A stretch of DNA of 64,000 bases from Gemmatimonadota bacterium (GTDB lineage Bacteria; Gemmatimonadota; Gemmatimonadetes; Longimicrobiales; Gaopeijiaceae), in contig JAQBXY010000005.1 of assembly GCA_027623325.1 (NCBI GenBank), forward strand, positions 1 to 64,000, in the 5' to 3' direction. Of this stretch, positions 35,418 through 45,374 are shown piece after piece. Below the pieces are notes generated by a model that saw nothing but the letters and a program-made list of their open reading frames with translations, was not told where the DNA came from and made no database searches. Position 1 is the stretch's first letter, and the number at the start of each line of letters is the position of its first letter. The position numbers and the translations under genes are program-made.

Positions 35418-35701
35418 TGGATCCGTCCGCCCTGGGCCGCGCGGCGGTGACCTTCGCCTTCCTCGTCTCGGCGTTGGGTTTCGCATTATGGCGGCAGAGC
35501 CGAGCCTTCGAGGAGTACCAAGCGCTGGATGAGGTCAGGCGTGAGGTTTCGGTCGCTCAGGCCGAGCGCGTGCAGCTCCAGCGTGAGATTCAGGTCCTGC
35601 AAGGTCGTGCGCGGATCGTCCCCGAGGCTCGGCTACGGCTCGGGATGCACACGCCCGACGCGTCCGAACAGGTCATCCTAGCCGGGGATGGCGCCTCGTG
35701 A
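35417..35701 (+). CDS. ftsL: Cell division protein FtsL-like
   Basis: 94 residues: short cytoplasmic start, TM helix (AAVTFAFLVSALGFALW, ~9-25) and a periplasmic coiled coil with Leu-type heptads (VRREVSVAQAERVQLQREIQVLQ). Size, topology and position between rsmH and the PBP gene identify it; sequence alone would not. Overlaps both neighbours. Confidence 0.85.
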   Translation: MDPSALGRAAVTFAFLVSALGFALWRQSRAFEEYQALDEVRREVSVAQAERVQLQREIQVLQGRARIVPEARLRLGMHTPDASEQVILAGDGAS

Positions 35702-37680
35702 CGCGGCGCCCGTCGACCGAAGCCCGCCCGCACCCGTGGCGGCGACGCCTGGTGCTGAGTGGGTGGCTCGTCTGCTCGCTGGCGATCTCGCTTCGGGCCG
35801 GACAGATCCAGGTTCTGCAGGCGGCCCAATGGCGCGGAATCGCTTCGGGTCAGCAGCAGGAGGATCAGGTCGTAGCTGCGCCCAGGGGGACGATCCTCGA
35901 TCGCGAAGGTCTGCCTCTGTCGGTGACGCGCGAGCGGAGTCTGGTGAACGTCGCACCCCGAGAAGTGTCCGATCCGTCCGCTCTACAGGGTCTCTTGGTA
36001 GAGGTGCTCGGTGTATCCAGCTCCCGCGCCGGGCGGCTGGTGGGCTCGGGCCGTGGCTGGAATGCGGCCGGCATGTACCCGCCCACCGTCCGAGAACGAC
36101 TCGATGGGACCCCGGGTGTGCATGTCGACCGTGTCTTCGAGCGCTACTACCCGCATGGGGACCTCGCTCGCGGCGTGCTCGGAGTCGTTCTCGACGAGAC
36201 GGGCAAGGGCGGAGTCGAGCGCATATTCGAGGAGTGGCTGAGCGGTACGCCGGGCCGACAAGTCGTTGCACGCGACAATCTGGGTGCACCGATTCCCGGT
36301 GAGCCTATCACGGTCCAGAGCCCGAGATCCGGCGGAGAGATCGTCCTCACGCTGGATATGGGTCTTCAGGAGATCGCCCAGGAGGCACTCCTGGAAGCGA
36401 TCGAAAAGCACGGTGCAGAGGGCGGTGATGTGATGATCACCGACCCGAAGACCGGTGAGATCCTCGCCTTGTTCTCTACGCAGGACGGGCAGGCGGACGC
36501 GCTCTCGGTGGTGAACACCCCGTTCGAGCCCGGCTCGACACTCAAGCCGTTCACCGTTGCCGGCCTTCTCAAGAACGATCTGGCGTCTCTGAATGACACC
36601 GTCGACGTCGGGAACGGAGTCTGGGAGCAGGCCGGACGAAGCTTGCACGACACCCACACGACCGGACGCATGACGATCCGGGACGCGCTGCGCGAGTCCT
36701 CGAACGTCGGGATCGCCAAGGCGGCCCTCACGATGACCCCCGGCGTGCAGTACGAGAATCTCCGCGACTTCGGATTCGGCACACTCACAGGGATCGAGTT
36801 GCCCGGTGAAGTGTCCGGAACGCTTCGGCGTCCGGACGGATGGACCGCTCAATCGCCTGCGTCCCTCGCGATCGGGTACGAAATCTCGGTGACCCCGCTT
36901 CAGATGACGATGGCGTACGGGGCTCTGGCTAACGGCGGCTTGCTCATGAGGCCTCGTCTGGTCCGAGAGCTCCGAAACCCCGACGGGACCGTTGCCCGCA
37001 GATTCGAGCCGGAGATCGTCCGCCGGGTCGTCGACCAGCGCTCCGCGGAAGCGATCGGTCGCGCGCTCGTCGACGTGGTCGAGAACGGGACGGGAACCTA
37101 CGCGCGCCTCGGGTCATTTCAGGTGGCCGGAAAGAGCGGGACCGCGAGGATCAGCAGCGGTGGCCGCTACAAGGTCGGAGACTATTCGTCGTCGTTCATC
37201 GGATATTTCCCGGCTGACAATCCTCAGCTCGTGGTCTTCGTCAAACTCGATCGACCCCGTGGCGAGTACTACGGTGGCGCGGTGGCTGCCCCCGTGACGC
37301 GGGCTACGATGGAGGCGGCTCTGGCCGCGAGTTCGACCCACCTCGACCGAGGTGCGCTGCTGGCGTCGCTCCGTGACGTGCCCAGCCGTGTTCCGGCGTC
37401 GCTCGTCCCGAGTTTTGCCTCCCATCCGCTCGAGCCGGCGCTTCCGCCGCTGGATGGAGCAGGTGAAGGAGCTCTTCCCGTCGCCCCGGATGGTCGCGTG
37501 GCGCTGCCCGATGTGAAGGGTCTGCCCGCGCGTGTGGCGATCCGTCATCTGCACCGCTTGGGGCTGCGCGTCGCGCAGGTGGGAGTCGGGGACATTGTTC
37601 AGAGCGCACCGCCCGCAGGCGTGCGGGTCATGCCCGGTGACACGATTCGCCTCCGATACGGAGGCGCGTCGCATGACTGA
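35698..37680 (+). CDS. ftsI: Division transpeptidase FtsI (PBP) with a C-terminal PASTA domain
   Basis: 660 residues. TM near 18-35, dimerisation domain beginning APRGTILDREGLPLSVT, then the transpeptidase: SxxK S280-K283 in PGSTLKPF, SxN at 334-336 (SSN) and KSGTA (~477). C-terminal PASTA domain (~600-660: ALPDVKGLPARVAIRHLHRLGLRVAQVG). Crosslinks septal peptidoglycan. PASTA on a division PBP is common in Gram-positives and several diderm phyla. GTG 35698 overlaps ftsL. Confidence 0.94.
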   Translation: MTRRPSTEARPHPWRRRLVLSGWLVCSLAISLRAGQIQVLQAAQWRGIASGQQQEDQVVAAPRGTILDREGLPLSVTRERSLVNVAPREVSDPSALQGLLVEVLGVSSSRAGRLVGSGRGWNAAGMYPPTVRERLDGTPGVHVDRVFERYYPHGDLARGVLGVVLDETGKGGVERIFEEWLSGTPGRQVVARDNLGAPIPGEPITVQSPRSGGEIVLTLDMGLQEIAQEALLEAIEKHGAEGGDVMITDPKTGEILALFSTQDGQADALSVVNTPFEPGSTLKPFTVAGLLKNDLASLNDTVDVGNGVWEQAGRSLHDTHTTGRMTIRDALRESSNVGIAKAALTMTPGVQYENLRDFGFGTLTGIELPGEVSGTLRRPDGWTAQSPASLAIGYEISVTPLQMTMAYGALANGGLLMRPRLVRELRNPDGTVARRFEPEIVRRVVDQRSAEAIGRALVDVVENGTGTYARLGSFQVAGKSGTARISSGGRYKVGDYSSSFIGYFPADNPQLVVFVKLDRPRGEYYGGAVAAPVTRATMEAALAASSTHLDRGALLASLRDVPSRVPASLVPSFASHPLEPALPPLDGAGEGALPVAPDGRVALPDVKGLPARVAIRHLHRLGLRVAQVGVGDIVQSAPPAGVRVMPGDTIRLRYGGASHD

Positions 37681-39148
37681 GGCCGCCCGGACACTCGCCG
37701 CGGTGGAACGAGTCCTCCGGTCCGCAGACCTCCTCGAGGAGCGTCGGGGCTCGGGGGACGTCGCCGTTCTGGGCGTAACGCAGGACTCTCGAGCCGTCGA
37801 GAGCGGCGACCTCTTCCTGGCATGGAAGGGAACCGGCCTGGACGCTCACGATTTCGTCTCCGCCGCAGTTCAATCGGGCGCTGTGGCGACCGTGGTAGAG
37901 CGACCGGTCGAGGTCGATATCCCGCAGCTCGTGGTGAGTAACGGAAGACGGGCGGCGGCGCTCGCGGCGGAAGCCGTGATGGGTTTCCCGAGCCTCGATA
38001 TGGTCACGGTCGGTGTCACCGGTACGAACGGAAAAACGACGACGGCGCTCCTCATTGGGCACCTCCTTTCGCCCGATGTAAAGACGGCTGTTATCGGCAC
38101 ACTCGGGCTCGTCGAGACCGGCGGTATTCGCGCGGGGACCGAGGGACTCACGACGCCCGGGCCCGTTCAGGTAGCCATCTGGCTGCGCGAACTCGCCGAC
38201 GGAGGTACGGGCGCAGTGGTGATGGAAGCGTCCTCGCACGCCCTCGAACAACACCGACTGGATGGCGTTCGATTCGACATCGGCATCTTCACCAACCTCT
38301 CTCAGGACCATCTCGACTATCACGGTGATCTGGCGTCGTATCGAGATGCGAAGGCACGTCTAGTCGAGCTAGTCGTCCCCGACGGTACGGTCGTCGTGAA
38401 TGGTGCAGATCCGGCTTGGGCGTCGCTCGAACTCGGGGCACGCACGCGGCGGACCTTCGCGATCGAGTCGGGGGCGAACGTCTGCGCGCGTGACCTCGCC
38501 TTGGGGCACCGCGGAACGAGCTTCTCGCTCGAGGTCGACGGGTCGCACCACTCGGTGCAAATGCCGCTTGTCGGGCGCTACAACGTCGAGAACGCGCTTG
38601 CGGCCGTCAGCGCCGCGCTCGCAGCCGGGGTGCCGATCGAGCAGATCGTGTCGCGACTCGCCACCGCACCCCAGGTACGGGGTCGCCTCGAGGCGGTCGT
38701 GTCCGATCCGTTTACGGTCCTGATCGACTTCGCCCACACGCCTGCTGCTCTCGACGGCGCGCTGGCTGCCATTCGGCCCCTCACCACGGGCCGGCTCATC
38801 GTTCTGTTCGGAGCGGGTGGAGATCGCGATCGCGCCAAGAGGCGGCCCATGGCCGAGGCCGTCCGGAACGCTGCGGACATCGTTGTGCTCACATCGGACA
38901 ATCCCCGCACCGAGGACCCCGAGGCCATCCTCGACGACCTCGCTGAGGGCTTGGGTGACACCCACTACGAGAGAATCGCAGACCGGCGTCAGGCGATTCG
39001 GGCCGCGCTCGAAATCGCCCGTCCCGGGGACACGGTCGTGCTCGCGGGCAAGGGTCACGAACGCTACCAGGTGGTCGGGCACGAGAGACGCCCCTTCGAC
39101 GAGCGCGCGATCGTGTTGGACGCGCTCCGGGAGTTGGGGATCTCGTGA
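37673..39148 (+). CDS. murE: UDP-MurNAc-tripeptide synthetase MurE (meso-DAP type)
   Basis: 491 residues. ATP loop GVTGTNGKTTTALLIG (~115-130), LTTPGPVQVAIWLREL, MEASSHALEQHRLDGV, FTNLSQDHLDYHGDLASYRDAKARLV and TSDNPRTEDPEAIL. The DNPR motif is that of enzymes adding meso-diaminopimelate. ATG 37673 overlaps ftsI by 8 nt; the TGA overlaps murF (GTGA). Confidence 0.96.
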   Translation: MTEAARTLAAVERVLRSADLLEERRGSGDVAVLGVTQDSRAVESGDLFLAWKGTGLDAHDFVSAAVQSGAVATVVERPVEVDIPQLVVSNGRRAAALAAEAVMGFPSLDMVTVGVTGTNGKTTTALLIGHLLSPDVKTAVIGTLGLVETGGIRAGTEGLTTPGPVQVAIWLRELADGGTGAVVMEASSHALEQHRLDGVRFDIGIFTNLSQDHLDYHGDLASYRDAKARLVELVVPDGTVVVNGADPAWASLELGARTRRTFAIESGANVCARDLALGHRGTSFSLEVDGSHHSVQMPLVGRYNVENALAAVSAALAAGVPIEQIVSRLATAPQVRGRLEAVVSDPFTVLIDFAHTPAALDGALAAIRPLTTGRLIVLFGAGGDRDRAKRRPMAEAVRNAADIVVLTSDNPRTEDPEAILDDLAEGLGDTHYERIADRRQAIRAALEIARPGDTVVLAGKGHERYQVVGHERRPFDERAIVLDALRELGIS

Positions 39149-40545
39149 GCACCTTCTCGTGGAACGACGCTGGCGTTCGCCGCGCGCTCGGCTTGCGCAT
39201 GGAGCTGGCGGAGGTCGGGGTCGAATTCGCGGGCGTGTCCACGGACTCACGGACGGTCCAAGAGGGCGACATCTACGTCGCCCTGATCGGGGACCGCTTC
39301 GACGGGCACGACTTCGTGGCCGACGCGATGGCAGGGGGTGCCGGTGCAGCAATCGTGTCGAGGCCCTCTGCGGGCGACGCGGGCGTTCGTCTCTATCCGG
39401 TTGCAGACACGCTCGTGGCCCTCGGAGAACTCGCCGCACATCGGCGTCGGAGCCTGCGGGCTCCCGTCGTCGCGATCACCGGCTCGTCCGGAAAAACGAC
39501 GACGAAAGAAATGACTGCGGCAGCGCTTGGTGCGACGCTGCGTGTGCACGCGACACGAGGCAACCTCAACAACCGCATCGGCATGCCGCTGACGTTGCTC
39601 GCGGCGCCGGATGAAGCCGAGGCCGTGGTGCTCGAATTGGGGAGCAACCAGCCCGGCGAGATCGCCGCGCTGGCGCAGGTCGCACGCCCCGACATCGCGG
39701 TGATCACCACGGTCGGAGAGAGTCACCTAGAGCAACTCGGGTCACTCCAGGGGGTCATGTCCGAGAAGCTCGATCTTCTTCGGCACCTCGCCGACAGTGG
39801 CCGGTGCGTCGTGGGTGATGAGCCCGCCGAGTTGGCGGAGCGGGCTCGGACGCTATGTCCGAACATCCGGGTGGTAGGGTGGAGCGAGCGAGCCGACGAA
39901 GATGCTCGGCCGACAAGGGCGGAAGTCGACGTGTTCGGCCGATACGAGTTCCAGTGGCGGGGGTGCCGGGCGGCCGCGCCCATGGCCGGTCGTCACGCGG
40001 TCTCGAACGCGCTGATCGCCCTAGCTGTGGCGGACCTGCTCGGTGTTCCTGCGCGTGACGCCGTTCGCGGCCTCGCGTCTGCAGAGGTCGGCTCGATGCG
40101 TGGAGAGGTTCGGCGCATGGGCGACCTCACGGTCATCGTCGACTGCTACAACGCCAATCCGCAGAGCGTGAAGGCGTCGCTCGATGTACTCGAGGGACAG
40201 GGCGCGGCAGCCCAACGGGTCGTCGTCCTCGGATCCATGCTCGAACTCGGTGCCTCCTCCGACGAACTGCACCAGCGCACACTGGCGGACGCGTTGGCTC
40301 GCCCTATCGACCTCCTGGTCGTTACCGGCGCCTTCGCGGCGGCGGCTAGGCACCTCGGTGTTGCGGAATCGGATCGAGTGATCACGGCCGCGGGATGGCT
40401 CGAGGCATATCCCGCGCTTCGCGATCGCCTGAAGGGCAACGAGATCGTGCTCCTCAAGGCGTCCCGGGGCATCGCGCTCGAAGGCATCCTCCCCCTGATC
40501 GCTGGTGACTTCGCCCACTCCGCTGCGGACTCGGTGGAGGCCTGA
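39145..40545 (+). CDS. murF: UDP-MurNAc-tripeptide:D-Ala-D-Ala ligase MurF
   Basis: 466 residues. N-terminal GVEFAGVSTDSRTVQEGDIYVALIGDRFDGHDFV, ATP loop AITGSSGKTTTKEMTAAAL (~109-127), LELGSNQPGEIAALAQVARPDIAVITTVGESHLEQLGS, and DCYNANPQSVKASLDVL. Adds D-Ala-D-Ala, although no ddl gene is in this cluster. GTG 39145. Confidence 0.95.
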   Translation: MSTFSWNDAGVRRALGLRMELAEVGVEFAGVSTDSRTVQEGDIYVALIGDRFDGHDFVADAMAGGAGAAIVSRPSAGDAGVRLYPVADTLVALGELAAHRRRSLRAPVVAITGSSGKTTTKEMTAAALGATLRVHATRGNLNNRIGMPLTLLAAPDEAEAVVLELGSNQPGEIAALAQVARPDIAVITTVGESHLEQLGSLQGVMSEKLDLLRHLADSGRCVVGDEPAELAERARTLCPNIRVVGWSERADEDARPTRAEVDVFGRYEFQWRGCRAAAPMAGRHAVSNALIALAVADLLGVPARDAVRGLASAEVGSMRGEVRRMGDLTVIVDCYNANPQSVKASLDVLEGQGAAAQRVVVLGSMLELGASSDELHQRTLADALARPIDLLVVTGAFAAAARHLGVAESDRVITAAGWLEAYPALRDRLKGNEIVLLKASRGIALEGILPLIAGDFAHSAADSVEA

Positions 40546-41651
40546 TGTTCTACGAACTCCTCCCTCGCCTTGCCGACGTGCACGGGGTGTTCAACGTCTT
40601 CGTATACATCTCCTTTCGGGCGGCGGGTGCCGTGGTCACCTCACTCGTCTTCGCGTTTGCCTTTGGCCCCATGGTGATTCGCAGGCTTCATCTCGCCAAC
40701 GTCGGACAAGTCGTGAGGGACATCGGACCAGAGAGTCATCTGGTGAAGTCCGGAACGCCGACGATGGGCGGCTTGATCATCATCGGCGCTGCGACCGCCT
40801 CGACCCTGCTTTGGGCTCGGCTCGACAACTGGTACACGATTATCGCCGTCGTCTCGTTGCTCTGGATGGGGTCGATCGGATTCCTCGACGACTATCTCAA
40901 GGTCGTGCAGGGCAAGACACGCGGGCTCGTCGCGCGCTACAAGATGATCGGGCAGTGGACCTTCGGCCTCGGCCTCGGAGCGGTTCTCCTCTGGCAGCCG
41001 ATCTCGTCGCACCCCACAACGTGGACGTCCGTCCCCTTCTTCTCGGATCTGGCTGCAGCCTTCGCGGCTCCGGTCTTCATCCTGTTCACGGGTGCGGTGG
41101 TGTCGGGCACGTCCAACGCGGTCAATCTGACCGACGGGCTCGATGGTCTCGCGGCCGGACTCACTGCGATCTGCGCGAGCACCTTGGGTGTCTTCGCCTA
41201 TATCGCCGGTCGCACGGACATGTCTCGCTACCTCGGCTTCTTCTACCTCGAAGGCGCTGGGGAACTGTCCGTGTTCGCCGTAGCCCTCGCAGGTGCGGCG
41301 TTGGGCTTCTTGTGGTTCAACTCGCACCCGGCCGAAGTCTTCATGGGAGACACCGGATCGCTCGCTCTTGGGGGCGCGCTCGGTGTCATGGCGATTCTCC
41401 TCAAGGCCGAATTCCTGCTCGTCATCGTCGGCGGCGTGTTCGTTCTCGAAACGCTGTCTGTGATCGTGCAGAGGGGTTGGTTCAAGTACACGAAACATCG
41501 GTTCGGAGAGGGTCGACGCGTCTTCAGAATGGCGCCGATCCATCACCACTTCGAGAAGCTCGGGTGGTCAGAATCGAAGGTCGTGGTCCGCTTCTGGATC
41601 GTTGGAGTTCTGTTCGCGATGATCGCGGTCAGCACCCTCAAGATTCGGTGA
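40545..41651 (+). CDS. mraY: Phospho-MurNAc-pentapeptide translocase MraY
   Basis: 368 residues, about ten TM helices. GPESHLVKSGTPTMGGL, WMGSIGFLDDYLKVV (Asp pair), NAVNLTDGLDGLAAGL, FNSHPAEVFMGDTGSLALGGALG and PIHHHFEKLGWSESKVVVRFW. Makes lipid I. ATG 40545 overlaps murF by one base. Confidence 0.97.
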   Translation: MFYELLPRLADVHGVFNVFVYISFRAAGAVVTSLVFAFAFGPMVIRRLHLANVGQVVRDIGPESHLVKSGTPTMGGLIIIGAATASTLLWARLDNWYTIIAVVSLLWMGSIGFLDDYLKVVQGKTRGLVARYKMIGQWTFGLGLGAVLLWQPISSHPTTWTSVPFFSDLAAAFAAPVFILFTGAVVSGTSNAVNLTDGLDGLAAGLTAICASTLGVFAYIAGRTDMSRYLGFFYLEGAGELSVFAVALAGAALGFLWFNSHPAEVFMGDTGSLALGGALGVMAILLKAEFLLVIVGGVFVLETLSVIVQRGWFKYTKHRFGEGRRVFRMAPIHHHFEKLGWSESKVVVRFWIVGVLFAMIAVSTLKIR

Positions 41652-41657
41652 GCGAAT

Positions 41658-43070
41658 ATGCAGCGGGTGAACGTGTCGAAGTCGGTACCGCTGGGTTTGT
41701 CCGGTGTGAATGTCGCTGTCATTGGCCTCGGTGCGAGCGGCGTCGCCGCCGCCCGACTGGCCATCGCTAAAGGGGGAGAAGTCTATGTCTCGGATTCGCG
41801 CACAGATGATGCAATTGCAGCTCGTGGAGCCGACCTCAGAATGGTCGGGATCGACGTCGAGGTGGGAGGACACACCATCGAGAGATTGGCGCGCGCCGGC
41901 ATCGTCGTCGCGAGCCCAGGAATCCCTCCCGACGCTCCGGTGCTCCGAGCACTCGCGGAGCGAGGCGTACGCTGGATCTCCGAGCCTGAATTCGCCTCAC
42001 GGTTCCTCCCGGGTTCACTGATCGCGATCACCGGGACAAATGGCAAGACAACCACCACGTTGCTGGTCGATCACCTGCTCCGCGCATCCGGTATTCGTTC
42101 GGTCGCGGGCGGGAACGTCGGGGGAGGCCTCGCGCCGCCCGCGTCGGATCTCGCGCGTGGGGTGGAGCCGGCCGACTGGGTGGTGCTGGAAATGAGCTCC
42201 TTCCAGCTCGCGGGTGTGGAGACGTTCCGTCCGGACATCGGTGTCGTGACGAACCTTTCTCCCGATCACCTCGATCGGTATTCGGGAGTCGACGAATACT
42301 ACGCGGACAAGGCGCGACTCTTCGAGAATGCGACAGCGGACTCGGTGTGGGTCCTGCCCGCTGGCGACCAAACGATTCAGGCACTAGCCGGACCTGCTCC
42401 GGGCGAACGCTTCTACTTCGGACCTGGCCCGAACAGCAACGCCTTCGTGGACCGTGGTATCCTGACGCTGCGCGTCGGCGGGGACGTCGAGCCGCTCCTT
42501 CCGGTCGCAGAATTCCCTCTGTTCGGTGCGCACAACCTCGAGAATGCCCTCGCTGCCTCGCTCGTCGCGTACCTCGCGGGGGCCGAGGCCGGAGGCATCA
42601 CCGCGGGTCTCGGCTCGGTGCGAGCGCTCCCGCACCGTCTGGAGCCCGTGTCCGATCGGGGCGACGTGTTCTGGGTGAACGACTCGAAGGCCACGAATCT
42701 GGCAGCGACTCGAAGCGCGATCACGAGCTTCAATCGACCTCTGGTGCTGTTGTTGGGGGGAAAAGACAAGGGCGAGGACTTCGCTGACCTCGTGCCCCTT
42801 CTTCTGGGTCGTGTTCGGATCGTGCTCGCCTACGGGGCAGCCGGGCCGCGAATCGCACGGGAGTTGGTGGCGGCGCTGCCTGGCGAGGGGAGTGTCCCTG
42901 ACATCGAGTTGGTCGAGGGAGGGCTGGATCGTGTCGTCGCGCGCGCTGCGTCGATGGCTATCCAGGGGGACATCGTCTTGTTGTCACCCGCGTGCTCCAG
43001 TTTCGACATGTACGAGAGCTACGAGCACCGCGGCCGACACTTCGCGCTCCTCGCTCGGGAGGCTGCGTGA
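41658..43070 (+). CDS. murD: UDP-MurNAc-L-Ala:D-Glu ligase MurD
   Basis: 470 residues. VAVIGLGASGVAAARLA, SPGIPPDAPVL, ATP loop AITGTNGKTTTTLLVDHLL (~120), ELSSFQ-type LEMSSFQLAGVE, TNLSPDHLDRYSGVDEYYADKARLF, VNDSKATNLAAT and LSPACSSFDMYESYEHRGRHF. Catalyses D-Glu addition in the cytoplasm. Starts 6 nt after mraY; the stop overlaps ftsW. Confidence 0.96.
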   Translation: MQRVNVSKSVPLGLSGVNVAVIGLGASGVAAARLAIAKGGEVYVSDSRTDDAIAARGADLRMVGIDVEVGGHTIERLARAGIVVASPGIPPDAPVLRALAERGVRWISEPEFASRFLPGSLIAITGTNGKTTTTLLVDHLLRASGIRSVAGGNVGGGLAPPASDLARGVEPADWVVLEMSSFQLAGVETFRPDIGVVTNLSPDHLDRYSGVDEYYADKARLFENATADSVWVLPAGDQTIQALAGPAPGERFYFGPGPNSNAFVDRGILTLRVGGDVEPLLPVAEFPLFGAHNLENALAASLVAYLAGAEAGGITAGLGSVRALPHRLEPVSDRGDVFWVNDSKATNLAATRSAITSFNRPLVLLLGGKDKGEDFADLVPLLLGRVRIVLAYGAAGPRIARELVAALPGEGSVPDIELVEGGLDRVVARAASMAIQGDIVLLSPACSSFDMYESYEHRGRHFALLAREAA

Positions 43071-44242
43071 GCGCCCGGCCGATGGATATCGCGCCGGCGC
43101 GGCCGGTACGTCTGCCGGACTCGGGCCTGGGACGGGGCTGGGAAGCCGCGACCATGATGGGGCTCACCGTGCTGATCTTGTCGGTTGGCCTGGTGAGCCT
43201 GTACAGCGCGTCCTCCGTCTATGCGCTCCGGCAGGATCTCCCCGACACCTACTACGTTTTGCGCCAAGCGGGCGGAGCAGGGTTCGGTATGTGCCTTCTG
43301 CTCTTCTGTGCGTGGATGCCCTATCGCATGTGGGAGCACTTCGCGTGGCCCCTCATCGGGGTCAGTTCGTTCATGCTCCTGCTCTGTGTGTTGCCCTGGA
43401 CCTACGGGATCGCTCCCGAGATCAAGGGTGCGCGCAGGTGGCTGCAGTTGGGTGTCACCATTCAGCCGTCCGAGATCGCGAAGATCGCGATCGTCGTGTG
43501 GACCGCGACGATGGCCATCCGCAAGGCCTCGCACTTCCAGTCGTTGTGGCGTGGGCTTGCCCCGTTCTTCGCCGTGTGGACCGTGGTGATCGGTCTCGTC
43601 CTTTTGGGACCGGACCTGTCGACGGCCATGGTCATCGCCCTGCTCGGAGTTCTGGTGGTCTTCGCGGCCGGGGCCCGCGTCGCACACTTCGTCTTCCTCG
43701 GTGCTCTGGTGTCACCGCTCCTCTATTTTCAGCTCCAGGTGGGCTTCCGCATGGAGCGGTTGAGGATCTTCCTCGATCCGCTCGCCGATCCTTCGGGTGC
43801 GGGCTATCAGGTGAAACAGTCACTCGTCGCCTTCGGTTCGGGCGGACTGTCCGGCGTGGGGATCGGGGAAGGGCGGCAGAAGTACGGCTTCCTTCCCGAG
43901 GCCCACAACGACTTCATCTTCGCCATGATCGGGGAGGAGTGGGGGTTTCTCGGGGTTCTCGCTCTCGTGGCCGCGTACGCGTGTTTCGTGCTCGTGGGCT
44001 TCCGCATCGCGAGTCGGGCACCGGATCTCTTCGGGGAATTGTTGGCGATCGGATTCACAAGCCTCATCGCCATCCAGGCGATCCTCCACATGGCCGTGGG
44101 ACTGGCGCTCGCGCCCGCCACCGGCTTGGCGCTTCCCCTGGTCTCGTACGGACGGTCGAACCTCGTCATCACACTCATTGCGATCGGGATTCTGATTTCG
44201 ATTGCCCGGGCGGCTCCGGGCGGGAAGGCTTCCCGTGCGTGA
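43067..44242 (+). CDS. ftsW: Peptidoglycan glycosyltransferase FtsW
   Basis: 391 residues, SEDS family, about ten TM helices. KGARRWLQLGVTIQPSEIAKIAIV, GPDLSTAMVI (family usually has QPDLGT; the Asp is kept), GYQVKQSLVAFGSGGLSGVGIGEGRQKYGFLPEAHNDFIFAMIGEEWGF and LPLVSYGRSNLVI. GTG 43067 (GTGA overlap with murD). FtsW rather than RodA by position. Confidence 0.94.
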   Translation: MSARPMDIAPARPVRLPDSGLGRGWEAATMMGLTVLILSVGLVSLYSASSVYALRQDLPDTYYVLRQAGGAGFGMCLLLFCAWMPYRMWEHFAWPLIGVSSFMLLLCVLPWTYGIAPEIKGARRWLQLGVTIQPSEIAKIAIVVWTATMAIRKASHFQSLWRGLAPFFAVWTVVIGLVLLGPDLSTAMVIALLGVLVVFAAGARVAHFVFLGALVSPLLYFQLQVGFRMERLRIFLDPLADPSGAGYQVKQSLVAFGSGGLSGVGIGEGRQKYGFLPEAHNDFIFAMIGEEWGFLGVLALVAAYACFVLVGFRIASRAPDLFGELLAIGFTSLIAIQAILHMAVGLALAPATGLALPLVSYGRSNLVITLIAIGILISIARAAPGGKASRA

Positions 44243-45374
44243 GACGCTCGTCGTGTTCTCCGGTGGTGGTACGGGCGGCCATCTGTATCCCGCCCTCGCG
44301 ATCGCCGATGCGCTCCGCGCGACGCGGCCCGACATCCGCGTCGTCTTCATCGGTGCGGAACGAGGCCTCGAAGCTCTCGTGCTCCCTCAGCGGGGCGAGG
44401 AACACCTGCTCTTGCCCGTTCAGGGAATCGACCGCAGTCGTCTCCTGGGCAGTTGGCGGGCGCTCACCGGCCTATCAGTCGCGTTGGTGCGGGTATGGGG
44501 GTTTTTCGCCGGGTCGCGTCCGGAAGTGGTCGTGGTGACGGGCGGGTACGCGGGGGCCGCAGCGGGGATCGTGGCCGGCCTCATGGGTGTGCCCTTGGTG
44601 CTGCAGGAGCAGAACTCGATGCCGGGTGCGGTGACCCGCTTACTCACCCGCTTTGCTACGCAGGTACACGTTGCGTTCCCGGAGGCGATCGACCGAATGC
44701 CCGTGGGAGCGGATCGCTGTGTCGTAAGCGGAAACCCCGTGCGCGCACCGTCTCCCCTTTCGCGATCCGAGGCGCGTGCATCGTTCGGAGTTTCGCCCGA
44801 CGCGATTTTGGCGCTCGTTACCGGTGGGAGTCAGGGTTCTCTCGGGTTGAATCGGGGTGTCACCTCCTACGTGGAGGGTGTGTCCCGTGGAGAGTTTGAG
44901 CGTCCGCAGGCGCTCAATCTGCTGTGGGCGACGGGCCGGAGTCACTTCGGAGGTGTCCAGACGACCCTTCGGGCGATCGGCGAACCGGAATGGGTGCGCG
45001 CGCTGCCCTACATCGAAGACGTGCCGGGTGCGCTTGTCGCGGCCGACATGGCGGTGAGTCGGGCGGGCGCCATGACGACCGCCGAGCAGCTCAGCCAGGG
45101 TTTGCCGGCGATTCTCGTGCCCCTTCCGACCTCGGCTGAGGGCCATCAGATGTACAACGCGCGTGCGCTGGAAGCGGCAGGGGCGGCCACGGTGCTACCA
45201 GAAGGCGAGCTGACCGGCGAGCGCCTGGCCCAAGAACTCATCGAGCTCACGGCGAGCCCTGAGCGACTCGCCACCATGCGGGAGAAGGCGCTCGGTCGAG
45301 CCAGGCCTCATGCGTCGGTAGAGATCGCACGTGACGTGGCGACGCTGCTCGGCCCCGTCCGGAGGGCCGCATGA
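44235..45374 (+). CDS. murG: UDP-GlcNAc:lipid I transferase MurG
   Basis: 379 residues. GGGTGGHLYPALAIADALR at the N-terminus, TGGYAGAAAGIVAGLMGVPLVLQEQNSMPG, VTGGSQGSLGLN, VSRAGAMTTAEQLSQGLPAILVPLP and EGHQMYNARALEAAGAA. Makes lipid II at the inner face. GTG 44235 lies 8 nt inside ftsW; the frame continues upstream but only within ftsW. Confidence 0.96.
   Translation: MRETLVVFSGGGTGGHLYPALAIADALRATRPDIRVVFIGAERGLEALVLPQRGEEHLLLPVQGIDRSRLLGSWRALTGLSVALVRVWGFFAGSRPEVVVVTGGYAGAAAGIVAGLMGVPLVLQEQNSMPGAVTRLLTRFATQVHVAFPEAIDRMPVGADRCVVSGNPVRAPSPLSRSEARASFGVSPDAILALVTGGSQGSLGLNRGVTSYVEGVSRGEFERPQALNLLWATGRSHFGGVQTTLRAIGEPEWVRALPYIEDVPGALVAADMAVSRAGAMTTAEQLSQGLPAILVPLPTSAEGHQMYNARALEAAGAATVLPEGELTGERLAQELIELTASPERLATMREKALGRARPHASVEIARDVATLLGPVRRAA

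Noticed and set aside
40505-41770. 421-codon plus ORF overlapping mraY
   Set aside because: Arg/His-rich shadow; mraY motifs are complete in the other frame.
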